Assembly (NCBI GenBank): GCA_050304615.1
Contig: JBNLDW010000004.1
Span: forward strand, 62,001 to 126,000
Reading direction: 5' to 3'
DNA length: 64,000 bases
Source of the DNA: CBFDBF01 sp050304615
Lineage (GTDB): Bacteria; Pseudomonadota; Gammaproteobacteria; Chromatiales; Chromatiaceae
Each line of letters opens with the position of its first letter. Positions within the stretch are counted from its first letter, which is position 1. Under the pieces are notes generated by a model. The model made no database searches. It was not told the DNA's origin and saw nothing but the letters and a program-made list of their open reading frames with translations. The position numbers and the translations under genes were made by a program. Shown here one piece after another: positions 53,209-63,408 of the stretch.

Positions 53209-54273
53209 ATGACTCACCAAACAGACGACCTACGAATCCGTGAAATCAAGGAGCTACTCTCGCCAGAGAAGATAATCCAGGAGAGTCCCATCACGGAGAC
53301 CGCCGCCACCACTGTATACCTGGCCAGAGAGGCGATCCATCGAATCTTGAATGACGAAGATGACCGCCTGCTGGTGGTCATTGGGCCATGCTCTGCGCAC
53401 GACCCGGATGCCACCCGCGAATATGCCAGCAAACTGCGGCCCATAGTTACAGAGCTACAGGATGATCTGTTATTGGTAATGCGGGTCTATTTTGAGAAAC
53501 CCCGTACCATCGTTGGCTGGAAGGGGCTGATCAATGATCCTGATCTCGATGGGACGTTCCATATCAACCGGGGTCTCCGGTTGGCCCGCCAGCTGCTGTT
53601 GGATATCAATAACATGGGCATACCGGCAGGTACCGAGTATCTGGATCCAATTAGCCCGCAATATATAGCCGATCTGATCAGTTGGGGAGCCATCGGGGCC
53701 CGCACTACCGAGAGCCAGGTACACCGCGAGCTGGCATCAGGGCTATCCTGCCCGGTTGGCTTCAAGAATGCCACTAACGGCAGTCTGCAGGTTGCCCTGG
53801 ATGCGATCAGGTCTGCCTCTCAGCCACACCACTTTTTGTCTGTTACAAAACAGGGGCGCTCGGCAATCTTTTCCACCAGCGGCAATAGTGACTGCCATGT
53901 TATCCTGCGCGGCGGTATCCGTCCAAACTATGATACCGAGAGCGTCAATATCGCTGCCGAGGAGATGGAGGCGGCGGGGCTAACACCCCGCATGATGATA
54001 GATTTTAGCCACTCTAATAGCCGGAAAAAGCACATGAAACAGCTAGATGTAGGACGGGATGTGGCAAGTCAGATTTCCCGTGGGGATGAGCGCATCATCG
54101 GCAGCATGATAGAGAGCAACCTGGTGGCCGGTAATCAGGAGTGGAGTAGTGAGCTGGAGCTGACCTACGGCCAGAGCATCACCGATGCCTGTATAGATTG
54201 GCAAGATAGCGAACCCCTGCTGCGAACGCTTGCAGCGGCGGTCAGGGAGCGGCGCAAACATAGGTCATATTGA
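53209..54273 (+). CDS. aroG: 3-deoxy-7-phosphoheptulonate synthase (class I AroG/F/H)
   Basis: Opens the shikimate pathway by joining PEP and erythrose-4-phosphate. Start at ATG 53209 (MTHQTDDLRIREIKELLSP) is better than the TTG at 53191. Motifs are VVIGPCSAHDPDATREYA (metal Cys), MRVYFEKPRTIVGWKGLINDP, GTEYLDPISPQYIADLISWGAIGART, SCPVGFKNATNG and MMIDFSHSNSRKKH (metal His). The length of 354 residues is standard. Which aromatic amino acid inhibits it cannot be told with confidence. Confidence 0.95.
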   Translation: MTHQTDDLRIREIKELLSPEKIIQESPITETAATTVYLAREAIHRILNDEDDRLLVVIGPCSAHDPDATREYASKLRPIVTELQDDLLLVMRVYFEKPRTIVGWKGLINDPDLDGTFHINRGLRLARQLLLDINNMGIPAGTEYLDPISPQYIADLISWGAIGARTTESQVHRELASGLSCPVGFKNATNGSLQVALDAIRSASQPHHFLSVTKQGRSAIFSTSGNSDCHVILRGGIRPNYDTESVNIAAEEMEAAGLTPRMMIDFSHSNSRKKHMKQLDVGRDVASQISRGDERIIGSMIESNLVAGNQEWSSELELTYGQSITDACIDWQDSEPLLRTLAAAVRERRKHRSY

Positions 54274-54340
54274 GCGTAGGCCAGCGCGCCTTTACAGCTA
54301 TTCAAATATACAACTTTTCTGGAGTTTACCGTAAATAGCG

Positions 54341-54775
54341 TTAAAATCCCGCCTTTTCGTACCACATTTTCGCCTTTTCCAGATCCTGCTCCACCCCGCG
54401 CCCCTCTTCATACAGCATCGCCAGGGTGGTCTGGGAGCCGCTCATCCCCTGCTCTGCCGCCTTGGTGAACCACTCCACCGCCTGGGTAAAGTCCTGCCCG
54501 ACACACTCACCCTCAAGGTACATAAAACCCAGACCGTGCTGGGCCAGGGCAAGGCCAGCCTCAGCCGCAGCCCGCATGTTTTTGTAGGCCATCAACTCAT
54601 TCTGCACCATACCCAGACCATTCTGCGCCATTATCGCCATGCGATACTGAGCCTCTGGCTCCCCCTGGTCGGCCAGCGGATATAGCAGCTTTACTGCATC
54701 CCCGAAATATTTGGCCTCATAGGCGGCTATCCCGCTACCTAGCTCCATCTTACGATTTTCTATATCACTACTCAT
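54341..54775 (-). CDS. Sel1-like repeat protein
   Basis: About 144 residues from the ATG at 54775 (MSSDIENRKMELGSG; GGAG nine bases upstream), preferred to 54832. It has three to four Sel1-type TPR repeats of about 36 residues: AVKLLYPLADQGEPEAQYRMAIM, AYKNMRAAAEAGLALAQHGLGFMYLEG, AVEWFTKAAEQGMSGSQTTLAMLYEEGRGV and KAKMWYEKAGF. No signal peptide, so it is probably a cytoplasmic scaffold. Function unknown. It is convergent with aroG. Confidence 0.85.
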   Translation of the reverse strand: MSSDIENRKMELGSGIAAYEAKYFGDAVKLLYPLADQGEPEAQYRMAIMAQNGLGMVQNELMAYKNMRAAAEAGLALAQHGLGFMYLEGECVGQDFTQAVEWFTKAAEQGMSGSQTTLAMLYEEGRGVEQDLEKAKMWYEKAGF

Positions 54776-54902
54776 TGACTCATCTCCGCTGTAGGGCACC
54801 ATTAACGAAACAACATGGTGGTAACCGCGCAACTAATCAAGGTAGCACGATAGGTAGACTATATAGCATAATCAAACCACACTCGCCTGGAGACGAAAGA
54901 AA

Positions 54903-56858
54903 TTGAACCATAGAATATGGGGCCGCTACCTTGGATGCTGCCTGCTAATACTGCCACTGCAACCATCTGCCGCCGATATGGACAGCAACGCCATCCAGCG
55001 CGACACCTTTCTGTCCGCCGAAAGTGCATTCAAAAAAGGTGATAACAGCCACTATCTGGCACTCAAGGCAAAGCTCAAAGAGTATCCACTGCTGCCATAT
55101 CTGGAGTACATGGAACTACGGCAGCAGTTAAAAACCGTGAGCGATACCCAAATAAACAGCTACCTGGAGAACAACCAAGATCTTCCTCTCAACCGGCTCC
55201 TACGCAATGCCTGGCTGGATCAGCTCGCAAAACAGGGCCGCTGGGAGAGCTACCTAAAATTTTACTTGCCAGATAGCAACACCAGACGCCGCTGTAACTA
55301 TCTCCAGGCACAGCTACAGACTGGGCAGGCCAACCAAGCACTGCCACAGGTAGAGGAGCTCTGGCTGCACGGTAACTCGCAACCAGATGCATGCGACCCC
55401 GTGTTCGCGGCCTGGCGTAACGCCGGTCAACTTACCACCGAACTGGTATGGCAACGGATCGAGCTGGCTATGCAAGCCCGCCGGGTCGAGCTTGCCCGTC
55501 ATCTGCGCAGCCTTCTTCCAGCCGCGCAACAACCCTGGCTTGATCGCTGGCTCCAGCTCCACCGCAACCCAGAGGAGATTGAGCTCATCAGCGAGCTGAA
55601 CATCCCCTCACCGCTAGAAGAGCAGATTCTGCTACACGGTATCCGGCAGCTGGCCCGCGAAGATGGTGTACGGGCCCGATTGAGCTGGCAAAGACTAGCA
55701 AAAAAACACCCCTTCAGCGTCAAGCAGCAACGTATGGCTGAATTCTATCTGGTCTACGCCATGATACGAGATAAACAACCAGATCTGCTCGCCACACTAG
55801 ACGAGATCAAGCCTGACAACGAGGATACCAGACTTGCAGAGGCACGTATCCGTGCCGCCCTGCTCCATCGTGACTGGGAACGGGTTCAGCGCTGGATATC
55901 TGCCCTGCCGTCAGAGCTAAGGCAGACTGAGACATGGCAATATTGGGATGCGCGGGCCAGATATGAGCAGGGCGATAGCGCTACAGCGCAAGCCATCTGG
56001 AAGAAACTGGCAAAAGAGCGGAGCTATCATGGCTTCCTGGCCGCTGACCGTCTGCAGAGCGCATATCAGTTTGGCCATGTCGCCTTGACAGCAGACAATG
56101 CAAAACTCAAGTGGCTATCTGAGTTACCTGGAATAAGGCGGGCTAGAGAGCTGTACCTCCTTGAGCGCATACAGGATGCACGCAGGGAGTGGACGTATGT
56201 CGTCCGTGATCTGGAGGGAGAGAAATTAAAGGCTGCAGCGCAACTCGCTCACGACTGGGGTTGGCATGAACGCGCCATCTTCGCCCTTGCACAGGGCAAA
56301 CAGTGGCAGGACATGGAGATGCGCTTTCCACTGGAACACCGCCCAGAGATAGAGACCATGGCGCAACAACAGCAACTGGACACTGCCTGGGTATTTGCAG
56401 TAATTCGACAGGAAAGCGCCTTTATGCGCGACGCCCACTCGCCGGTAGGAGCACAGGGTCTGATGCAGCTGATGCCAAAGACCGCCCGTGCCGAAGCAAA
56501 GAAACTTGGACTGCGCCCACCACGAGGAGAGGCCGTGCTACAACCAGAGTTGAATATAAAGCTTGGCAGTGCACACCTGCGTAGAGCCATGGATCAACTA
56601 GAGCAGAATCAGGTTCTTGCTACCGCCGCATACAATGCCGGGGTACACAGAGTAAACGCCTGGATGCCGGATGAAACTATGGAGGCAGAGCTGTGGGTAG
56701 CCTTGGTACCATTCAAAGAGACTAGGCTCTATCTCCAGCGAGTGCTGGCCTACAGCATCATATACCAACAACGCTTAGGGCTAGAGCAACAACGTCTAGC
56801 CAGCAGAATGGCGCCGATTAAGCCCTTGGATACCCCCTGGCCACCACTCCTGAAGTGA
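54903..56858 (+). CDS. slt: Soluble lytic murein transglycosylase (Slt70)
   Basis: Periplasmic enzyme that cleaves peptidoglycan to 1,6-anhydro products. It starts at a TTG (54903) with GGAG eleven bases before; the nearby ATG is out of frame. It has a signal peptide ending near PSAAD and a long helical superhelix (about 25-450). The C-terminal GH23 domain has VIRQESAFMRDAHSPVGAQGLMQLMPKTA, containing the catalytic Glu, and ATAAYNAGVHRVNAW. The 651-residue length matches E. coli Slt70. Confidence 0.95.
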   Translation: MNHRIWGRYLGCCLLILPLQPSAADMDSNAIQRDTFLSAESAFKKGDNSHYLALKAKLKEYPLLPYLEYMELRQQLKTVSDTQINSYLENNQDLPLNRLLRNAWLDQLAKQGRWESYLKFYLPDSNTRRRCNYLQAQLQTGQANQALPQVEELWLHGNSQPDACDPVFAAWRNAGQLTTELVWQRIELAMQARRVELARHLRSLLPAAQQPWLDRWLQLHRNPEEIELISELNIPSPLEEQILLHGIRQLAREDGVRARLSWQRLAKKHPFSVKQQRMAEFYLVYAMIRDKQPDLLATLDEIKPDNEDTRLAEARIRAALLHRDWERVQRWISALPSELRQTETWQYWDARARYEQGDSATAQAIWKKLAKERSYHGFLAADRLQSAYQFGHVALTADNAKLKWLSELPGIRRARELYLLERIQDARREWTYVVRDLEGEKLKAAAQLAHDWGWHERAIFALAQGKQWQDMEMRFPLEHRPEIETMAQQQQLDTAWVFAVIRQESAFMRDAHSPVGAQGLMQLMPKTARAEAKKLGLRPPRGEAVLQPELNIKLGSAHLRRAMDQLEQNQVLATAAYNAGVHRVNAWMPDETMEAELWVALVPFKETRLYLQRVLAYSIIYQQRLGLEQQRLASRMAPIKPLDTPWPPLLK

Positions 56859-56922
56859 GAGCTGCTCAGCGGCAGCCGCTTATCGTAAAATGGATGGAGC
56901 TAACCCAGGTATCGCGCCCTGC

Positions 56923-59349
56923 TTAGTGGAGAAAAGGTGAATCATCTGAGAGATCTGTATCAACTGAGTCATGGTGCTCACTCCTCGATGCGAACTTCTG
57001 TTTGATCGTAGTAATCGCCTCTTGGTCGGTGATCACTTCATAGAAGCGACGACCCCACTCCTCCTCATCACTGATACCATTGTCGATCCAGAGACAAACC
57101 GGCGACTCCCGCACTACCAACCAACGCATCGTCCCCTTACGATCTGGATAACGCCCTGCATAAAAAATACTCTTGCTGCTGTAGCCCTCCACAGAGACAC
57201 CGGCACGACGCATAGCCAGCTCATTTTTCAGCTTCAGAAAGGCCATTACATCTAGCTCAATACCATTAACGTTATACCGGAGCGTACAGTCTGTAGTCTG
57301 CTTTTGTGAAATATCCTGTTCCATAGGGATAACCACTTCAACACCACGCTTTATCTGTGTGGCAAGAGAACTATTACGTAAATTATATGAGCATGATGAT
57401 AGCTGGTCAGCACGATTGATAGCCGGAGAAATCATGATCTCATGGTCACCATCATATAGAAATGCTGGTGCTTCATCATTGAATGATATGCCAATCCCCA
57501 GCTCCAAATCCGGCAACCCAAATTTCCGGTTCTGCACATTCTGTGCATCCACCACCTGCAGTATTTTTTGCGCCACGCCGCAAGCATGGGCGACACAGAG
57601 CCACCTATGCGGGGCATCCTCATACTCAAAGATACTCAGAATCACCGCGTCTCCTTCCACAAACACCTTTTTAGCCCCAAAATTATCTAGCAGCCCGGTT
57701 ATTGGCTGGAAGAAATTACGACTAAAATGCGAGGCTGGATTAAGGTTGCGTTCCCGCAGTTGCGCAGTAATTGTGGTTGAACCCCTGACGTCTGCTTTGA
57801 TAATTACATGATTACGGATACGGCGCTGCTGCAACCGCTGTTCGGTATGCAGTACAAACTCTTGCAGGGTTCCATTACTGCGTGACAGCTCCACCTCATC
57901 ATCTCGCGTCAGAATACGAATATGATCCATTATGCGGTAAGTCTGATACGCCAACTTGAGATCGCGTCGCAACACGGCAAAATCTTTCAGGAAGTGCAAC
58001 AGTATCCTGCGCGCCCGTCTCTTGGGCATGCGCTTAATCCTGGCGGCGGCGGCATCCATAACTCGCCGCACTTCATCTGGTGATAGCATGGATCTGATAC
58101 TAGACAGCCTGCGCATCAACTTCCGGCGAGAGACGATACCTGCCAAGTAGTGGTAGATTAGCCGTGCCGGCACTACACCATGCAACTCTGCATAGACCGT
58201 CGACACCTCTCGCGCTGCCAACACCTTGCGCAGAAGATGCGCGCGGTACAACTGGCGGTATATATCGGATAAAAAATGGTGCCAATTATCACTCTCTGAC
58301 AACCCTGGCGGCCGACCCCGCTGCTGACTTATGACCCCTGTCTTACTGGCCCAGCTATCTTGCAGGATGAGGTCAAAATTATCCGGCCGGTCCAGCCAGG
58401 AAGAGCGCTCTTGCCGATACTCTTTTTCCTGCAGGGCGCGCCCAAGCAGAAACTCCATCTCAAAAAAACTATCCAAAAGACCCTGATCACCGCGCTGTCG
58501 TAGCATCTGCGCCACATCGCCACCATGACCACCTTTATCTACCGCAACTCCTGCAGTCGGCTGTCCCCAATCCGGTAGATACTCCTCAAACAGTCCTGTC
58601 ACAAGACGATTTATTTGTTCAAATCCTTCGGGATCGTCCCTGTCCAGGAGGGCCAGTGAGTAGTGCTTCATCATCTGTTCATCGACCCACACGCTGGATA
58701 TCTGCAGGATAGGATTAAACAGCATCTCTTTGGGAACAGGCCAGGAACTACTCAGTACAGATTTGCGCAACTTGCGCAGGGCTGTATTCTCCAGCTTATA
58801 GATGTGCTGGAACAGTTTACGGGTAATGCGATAACGTAGCTCCGCCTCATCTTTAGCCAGCGCTACAAGACGCTCATGAAACTCCAACTCCCGCCCGGAA
58901 TCCCCCCAACTATCAGAACGTCCATGTTGCAGCTGACTACGATAGATTTCCAGTTCGCTGCCAACCACCTGCAATAAGAACTTCATGGCGGCAAGCTGGA
59001 GCAACTGCACCTGACCGGGACGAGCGCTCTTCCGCACTAGGTTCACCCCGGTCTCCATCATCCCTGTATATGCTGCCTCGAAGGCGCGTATATCTGCAAC
59101 TGGAGGTGGCGAGGACGCCTTCCCCCAGCTGTCATCCCCCAACTCATACAGCAACATACGCTGCACCAGAGAACGGGCCAGGCCGGTGAATTGCGGACTC
59201 AGATAGATATCTATGTGAGCGTTATCTACCCCGATTGGGAAGCTTTCTATGGAGAAGGAGAAGGGTATAGGGGCGCGCAACCATGCAATGAACTCCTCAC
59301 TATCAGGCTGCCAGCGAAATCGTCTATTGCGATTAAAAAAAAGCCCCAT
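56923..59349 (-). CDS. Large protein with class III nucleotidyl-cyclase-like domain, otherwise unknown
   Basis: 808-residue cytoplasmic protein. Residues 1-510 are mainly helical and not recognised. Residues about 513-655 resemble a class III adenylate/guanylate cyclase: IIKADVRGSTTI with metal-type Asp520, then FGAKKVFVEGDAVILSIFE with Asp567. LELGIGISFNDEAPAF and MISPAINRADQL follow, in the place of the usual GIG...G and G..VN.AAR stretches. Both metal Asp positions are kept, but the substrate-binding part is unusual. A C-terminal 150 residues are also unfamiliar. It starts one base after the stop of the Rsd/AlgQ-like gene, so the two are surely co-expressed. Confidence 0.65.
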   Translation of the reverse strand: MGLFFNRNRRFRWQPDSEEFIAWLRAPIPFSFSIESFPIGVDNAHIDIYLSPQFTGLARSLVQRMLLYELGDDSWGKASSPPPVADIRAFEAAYTGMMETGVNLVRKSARPGQVQLLQLAAMKFLLQVVGSELEIYRSQLQHGRSDSWGDSGRELEFHERLVALAKDEAELRYRITRKLFQHIYKLENTALRKLRKSVLSSSWPVPKEMLFNPILQISSVWVDEQMMKHYSLALLDRDDPEGFEQINRLVTGLFEEYLPDWGQPTAGVAVDKGGHGGDVAQMLRQRGDQGLLDSFFEMEFLLGRALQEKEYRQERSSWLDRPDNFDLILQDSWASKTGVISQQRGRPPGLSESDNWHHFLSDIYRQLYRAHLLRKVLAAREVSTVYAELHGVVPARLIYHYLAGIVSRRKLMRRLSSIRSMLSPDEVRRVMDAAAARIKRMPKRRARRILLHFLKDFAVLRRDLKLAYQTYRIMDHIRILTRDDEVELSRSNGTLQEFVLHTEQRLQQRRIRNHVIIKADVRGSTTITAQLRERNLNPASHFSRNFFQPITGLLDNFGAKKVFVEGDAVILSIFEYEDAPHRWLCVAHACGVAQKILQVVDAQNVQNRKFGLPDLELGIGISFNDEAPAFLYDGDHEIMISPAINRADQLSSCSYNLRNSSLATQIKRGVEVVIPMEQDISQKQTTDCTLRYNVNGIELDVMAFLKLKNELAMRRAGVSVEGYSSKSIFYAGRYPDRKGTMRWLVVRESPVCLWIDNGISDEEEWGRRFYEVITDQEAITTIKQKFASRSEHHDSVDTDLSDDSPFLH

Positions 59350-59350
59350 A

Positions 59351-59797
59351 TTAAACCATCATTGCTGCAACCAGCTTGTCCTCCATCTCTACTCTGGTGG
59401 CCAACTCCTCACCCAGCACAGAGAGATCATGTGAAAGCTGATCAAGATTAACCTGATGTTCGGATGAGTCATATTTGTCGTTGAATGCCACCGCGGCATC
59501 TGTCGCCTCAACCACCTTTGGATAGACCTCTTGCGCCACACGAATCACACTGCTACGCCGTTCCTCATTGCGAGAGATACGATCATAGATCTCAAAATGG
59601 CCAAAGGCCATATAGTCCATTAGTACCTGGCAGAACTCACCCAATACTTCCTGCACAGGTTTTGCGGAATTGTATGGTTCCAGGCCGGACACCTGACAGA
59701 AAAGCCGTAGCATTTCCTGTCGTTCCACTAATAGTTTGTCCACCATCTCTGTGGCGCGTTTGCGCCGTTCGTTGGCCTCTTCTCTACTTGTCGCCAT
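59351..59797 (-). CDS. Rsd/AlgQ-family anti-sigma factor
   Basis: 148-residue helical protein of the Rsd (regulator of sigma D)/AlgQ family, which binds the main sigma factor. Conserved stretches are DKLLVERQEMLRLFCQV, LGEFCQVLMDYMAFGHFEIYDRI, ATDAAVAFNDKYD and LSHDLSVLGEELATRVEMEDKLV. In Pseudomonas AlgQ influences alginate and other secreted products, so a regulatory link to the EPS locus is conceivable. It is translationally adjacent to the cyclase-like gene. Confidence 0.88.
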   Translation of the reverse strand: MATSREEANERRKRATEMVDKLLVERQEMLRLFCQVSGLEPYNSAKPVQEVLGEFCQVLMDYMAFGHFEIYDRISRNEERRSSVIRVAQEVYPKVVEATDAAVAFNDKYDSSEHQVNLDQLSHDLSVLGEELATRVEMEDKLVAAMMV

Positions 59798-59876
59798 ACT
59801 AAATAGCCCCCGATTACATCCAAGACACCAAGATAATCAATATATACACCCCGTGGCAAGTAACTTAGCAAATTAT

Positions 59877-60710
59877 TTAGCCTCCAAACAGAAGCTTAAC
59901 CCCCATTAGCAGCAATAGTAACGCAAAAACACGCCGTAGCGCCTCTACGGAAATGGTATGCGCCATACGGGCCCCAAGTGGGGCGGACAACAACGTGGCA
60001 ACAGTTATCCCTGGCAATGCTGGCCAGTAAACAAAACCGGTGCTACCTGGTGGCAGACCGATATGACCAAACCCAGCAATGAGGAAGCCGCACATCCCAG
60101 CCAAAGCAATTGGCAGACCACAGGCGCTGGAGGTGGCCACTGCATTGCGTATAGAGATGCTATTCCAGTGCAGAAAAGGGACCGTAAGAGAGCCACCGCC
60201 AATACCTGCCATGGCAGAAACCGTTCCAATCACCCAGCTGGCTAGAAACATGCCACCGCGCCCCAGCAACCCCCGCCGCGCCTCAACCTGCGCACCATAA
60301 GCCATCTTCAGACCAAGCAGGATGATAAAACAGGCAAACATCCGCTGTAACCATATAGAGGAGAACAAATCAGCGATCGCCGCGCCCGCCAGGGCACCCA
60401 GCACAATTCCGGGAGAGAGCCGCGCTACCAGTGGCCACAACACCGCTCCCCGCCGATGATGGGCAACCATAGATGAGACGGAGGTGACTACGATTGTAGC
60501 CAGCGAGGTGCCGACAGCGAGATGCATTACTACTTCCGGGCTAAACCCCTTGGACTGAAATAGCCATAGCAGAGCCGGGACTATAATCAAGCCACCGCCT
60601 ACACCCAGCAATCCAGCCAGCACCCCAGCCACTAGGCCCAACAATAAAAACAGGCCAAGATCTGGCCACAGCCATAAATAGTCTATTATGTCGGTAATAA
60701 GTTTTAACAT
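59877..60710 (-). CDS. TauE/SafE-family permease (sulfite/organosulfonate exporter type)
   Basis: 277-residue inner-membrane protein with 7-8 helices and two repeat halves, each opening with a Gly-rich motif: GLLGVGGGLIIVPALL and AMAGIGGGSLTVPFLHW. These are diagnostic of the TauE/SafE family. Exported substrate is unknown; family members move sulfite, sulfoacetate or related anions, which would fit a sulfur-metabolising host. Confidence 0.9.
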   Translation of the reverse strand: MLKLITDIIDYLWLWPDLGLFLLLGLVAGVLAGLLGVGGGLIIVPALLWLFQSKGFSPEVVMHLAVGTSLATIVVTSVSSMVAHHRRGAVLWPLVARLSPGIVLGALAGAAIADLFSSIWLQRMFACFIILLGLKMAYGAQVEARRGLLGRGGMFLASWVIGTVSAMAGIGGGSLTVPFLHWNSISIRNAVATSSACGLPIALAGMCGFLIAGFGHIGLPPGSTGFVYWPALPGITVATLLSAPLGARMAHTISVEALRRVFALLLLLMGVKLLFGG

Positions 60711-60845
60711 TAGATGCAGTTGCTTTATAGGCCAAAGTATATGGATTCACATCAAGAAGCCACTTATATGTTCAGCGTCCTCATGCTAGACCAGCGTTAT
60801 CTTTATGATATAGCTAGTGTGAATCAACAGGGACAGTAGCAAGTC

Positions 60846-63389
60846 ATGAAGCTTCGATCAAAACTACTGCTCTCTTTTGGCCTGACGTTGATCACCACTT
60901 TCTCTCTGGTTGAGTTCATAGGCTACCGGCATACCAAGATACAGATAATTGCAGACCTGCGCCAAGATGGCATGGAGGTAAGGGATATCATACTGGCGCT
61001 ACGCCGGGTCTATCAGCGTCAATTTATCCGCAGCGGTCTCACGATAAATATGGACACAATCGGCTTTCTACCAGCCCACTCGATGAACCGTATATCTAAT
61101 GAGCTACAGGACATGAGTGCAAAAGGGCTGGTCTTTAAAAATGTCTCTGACCGTCCACGTAATCCGGACAATCAGGCAGACAAGACGGAACTGGCGGCTA
61201 TGACCTATTTTCGCGCCAACCAAAAGCAACAAGATCGTCTGGTTTATGTTGATGATTCAGAAGGACAACCTTACTACCACTTCTCAAGCCCCATCTGGGT
61301 TGAGCAACAGTGCCTGCAGTGCCACGGGCAACGTGATGAGGCGATACCATCCATTGCAGAAGCATATACCTCTGCATTCAACTACAAGCTTGGCGACCTA
61401 TACGGGGTGTTTAGCATAAAACTTCCTGCCAGCCTTATCGATAACCAGGTGTTGACCCAACGACTGGAAGACATGTGGGGGCGCTTGATCGCCTTCGCCT
61501 TGACCTTCTCCTTCGGTGGCTGGCTACTACACTGGCTGGTCACCCGTCGACTATCCATGCTCCAATCCATGGCCAACAAACTCGCCATGGGTGATCTGAC
61601 CGCCAGGTTACCAGCGAATGAGACAGATGAGCTGAACGATCTGACCGCGGCCTTTAACAATATGGCGGAGAAGCTCCAACTGGCCGAATCGTTACAACTA
61701 GAGAGTAAGCATCGAATACAGGATCTACTTAACTCCACTGCCGAGGCAATCTACGGGCTTGATATGCAGGGCAACTGCACCTTCGCCAATCAGGCATGCG
61801 TGGACATATTAGGCTATCAAGACAGTAGCGAATTTATAGGCCGTAACATGCACAGCCTGATCCACCATAGCAGCCATAATGGGTGCAGCATGCCTGAAGC
61901 TAAGTGTCCAATCTATAGCGTCCTGTCATCCAGCAAACCGTCCCATAATGATACCGAGGTAATGTGGCGTGCCGACGGCAGCAGTTTTGCTATTGAATAC
62001 TGGTCTCATCCAATTCATCGTAACGGTGAAATGGTCGGGGTTGTAGTCACCTTCCTAGACATTACAGAGCGCAAACTACAGGAAGAGAAGATCCTGCGCC
62101 AGGCCCACTTTGACACCCTAACCAACCTACCTAACCGCTTTCTTTCTATTGACCGGCTGACCCAGCTAACAAGAGAGGCTCAGCGCAACCAAGATCGAAT
62201 GGCGGTGATGTTTATTGATCTTGACGATTTTAAAAAGATCAATGATTCCCTGGGGCATGAGGTCGGAGATAAACTTCTAATCGAAGCGGCACGACGCCTG
62301 AGCAGCAGGGTACGCGGTGGCGATACGGTAGGACGTCTTGGTGGTGATGAATTCATCATACTGCTGGGCCAAATTGCGACAGCGGACGACGTCAGTCTGG
62401 TGGCTGAAAATATACTTGACGGTCTAAGAGCGCCTTTCAATATAGACAACCGTGAGCTGATTCTAACCGCCAGCATTGGCATCGCGATCTACCCATATGA
62501 TGGTGAGACCCAATCAGATCTTCTGCGGAATGCCGACTCTGCCATGTATCACTCCAAAGAGAGGGGACGCAACACCTACTCCTACTTCACTGAAGAGATG
62601 AACTATGGTGTATCCCGGCGTCTGCTCCTGGAAGAGCAGATGCGCGGCGCCCTGGAGCGAGGGGAATTCCATCTCTGCTATCAGCCCAAGATAGATGTTA
62701 GTAGCAGTAAGATCATCGGAGCTGAGGCCCTGTTACGCTGGCGCAACCCGGCACTGGGAGAGGTGCTTCCCACTGAGTTCATACCCATTGCCGAACAGAC
62801 CGGAGTAATCGTATCGCTCGGTCAGTTTGTATTGCAACAGGCGCTTGGCTGGGCTGCCGAATGGCGGCGGCAACAGGGGGAACTATTTGTCGTGGCTATC
62901 AATCTATCACCTCGACAGTTCCGTGATCCAAACCTGTTGAAATCCATAAAACAGATAATAAAACAGACTGGAGTCTCGACAGAATCCCTGGAGCTTGAGA
63001 TCACTGAGGGGGTACTGATGAGTGGTCATGGCTACGTAAAGGATACCTTGAACGCCTTAAGCGAGTTAGGGATCAGTATCGCCATGGACGACTTTGGCAC
63101 CGGCTACTCATCCCTCAGCTATCTCCGCGACTACCCATTCAATATACTCAAAATAGAGCGTAACTTTATCCATGACATTACCGTGAACCGGGCCGATCAA
63201 AAATTGGTGTATGCCGCAATTGCCATGGCCCACAGCCTAGGCATGAAGGTGGTAGCCGAGGGTGTAGAGACCGAAGAACAGCTGGTTCTGCTGGCCGTGC
63301 AGGGGTGTGATCTGGCCCAAGGGTTTCTCTTTAGCGAACCCATATCCCCAGAAGGTATGAGCGAGATGCTGTCACTGCAGGAATCCTGA
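60846..63389 (+). CDS. Heme-sensor (DUF3365-like) HAMP-PAS-GGDEF-EAL protein
   Basis: 847-residue c-di-GMP enzyme. Order: transmembrane helix (about 7-25); periplasmic Tll0287-like heme domain with CLQCH (Cys156, Cys159, His160) for covalent heme c; transmembrane helix (about 212-232); HAMP (about 233-285); PAS (about 290-410); GGDEF (intact GGDEF at 499-503 with an RxxD inhibitory site, Arg490-Asp493); EAL (intact Glu627-Leu629, DDFGTGYSS, EGVET). Both catalytic halves look competent. It probably couples redox state or a bound gas to c-di-GMP and thereby to biofilm polymer production. Confidence 0.93.
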   Translation: MKLRSKLLLSFGLTLITTFSLVEFIGYRHTKIQIIADLRQDGMEVRDIILALRRVYQRQFIRSGLTINMDTIGFLPAHSMNRISNELQDMSAKGLVFKNVSDRPRNPDNQADKTELAAMTYFRANQKQQDRLVYVDDSEGQPYYHFSSPIWVEQQCLQCHGQRDEAIPSIAEAYTSAFNYKLGDLYGVFSIKLPASLIDNQVLTQRLEDMWGRLIAFALTFSFGGWLLHWLVTRRLSMLQSMANKLAMGDLTARLPANETDELNDLTAAFNNMAEKLQLAESLQLESKHRIQDLLNSTAEAIYGLDMQGNCTFANQACVDILGYQDSSEFIGRNMHSLIHHSSHNGCSMPEAKCPIYSVLSSSKPSHNDTEVMWRADGSSFAIEYWSHPIHRNGEMVGVVVTFLDITERKLQEEKILRQAHFDTLTNLPNRFLSIDRLTQLTREAQRNQDRMAVMFIDLDDFKKINDSLGHEVGDKLLIEAARRLSSRVRGGDTVGRLGGDEFIILLGQIATADDVSLVAENILDGLRAPFNIDNRELILTASIGIAIYPYDGETQSDLLRNADSAMYHSKERGRNTYSYFTEEMNYGVSRRLLLEEQMRGALERGEFHLCYQPKIDVSSSKIIGAEALLRWRNPALGEVLPTEFIPIAEQTGVIVSLGQFVLQQALGWAAEWRRQQGELFVVAINLSPRQFRDPNLLKSIKQIIKQTGVSTESLELEITEGVLMSGHGYVKDTLNALSELGISIAMDDFGTGYSSLSYLRDYPFNILKIERNFIHDITVNRADQKLVYAAIAMAHSLGMKVVAEGVETEEQLVLLAVQGCDLAQGFLFSEPISPEGMSEMLSLQES

Positions 63390-63408
63390 GTTACAGATGT
63401 ATACAAAA

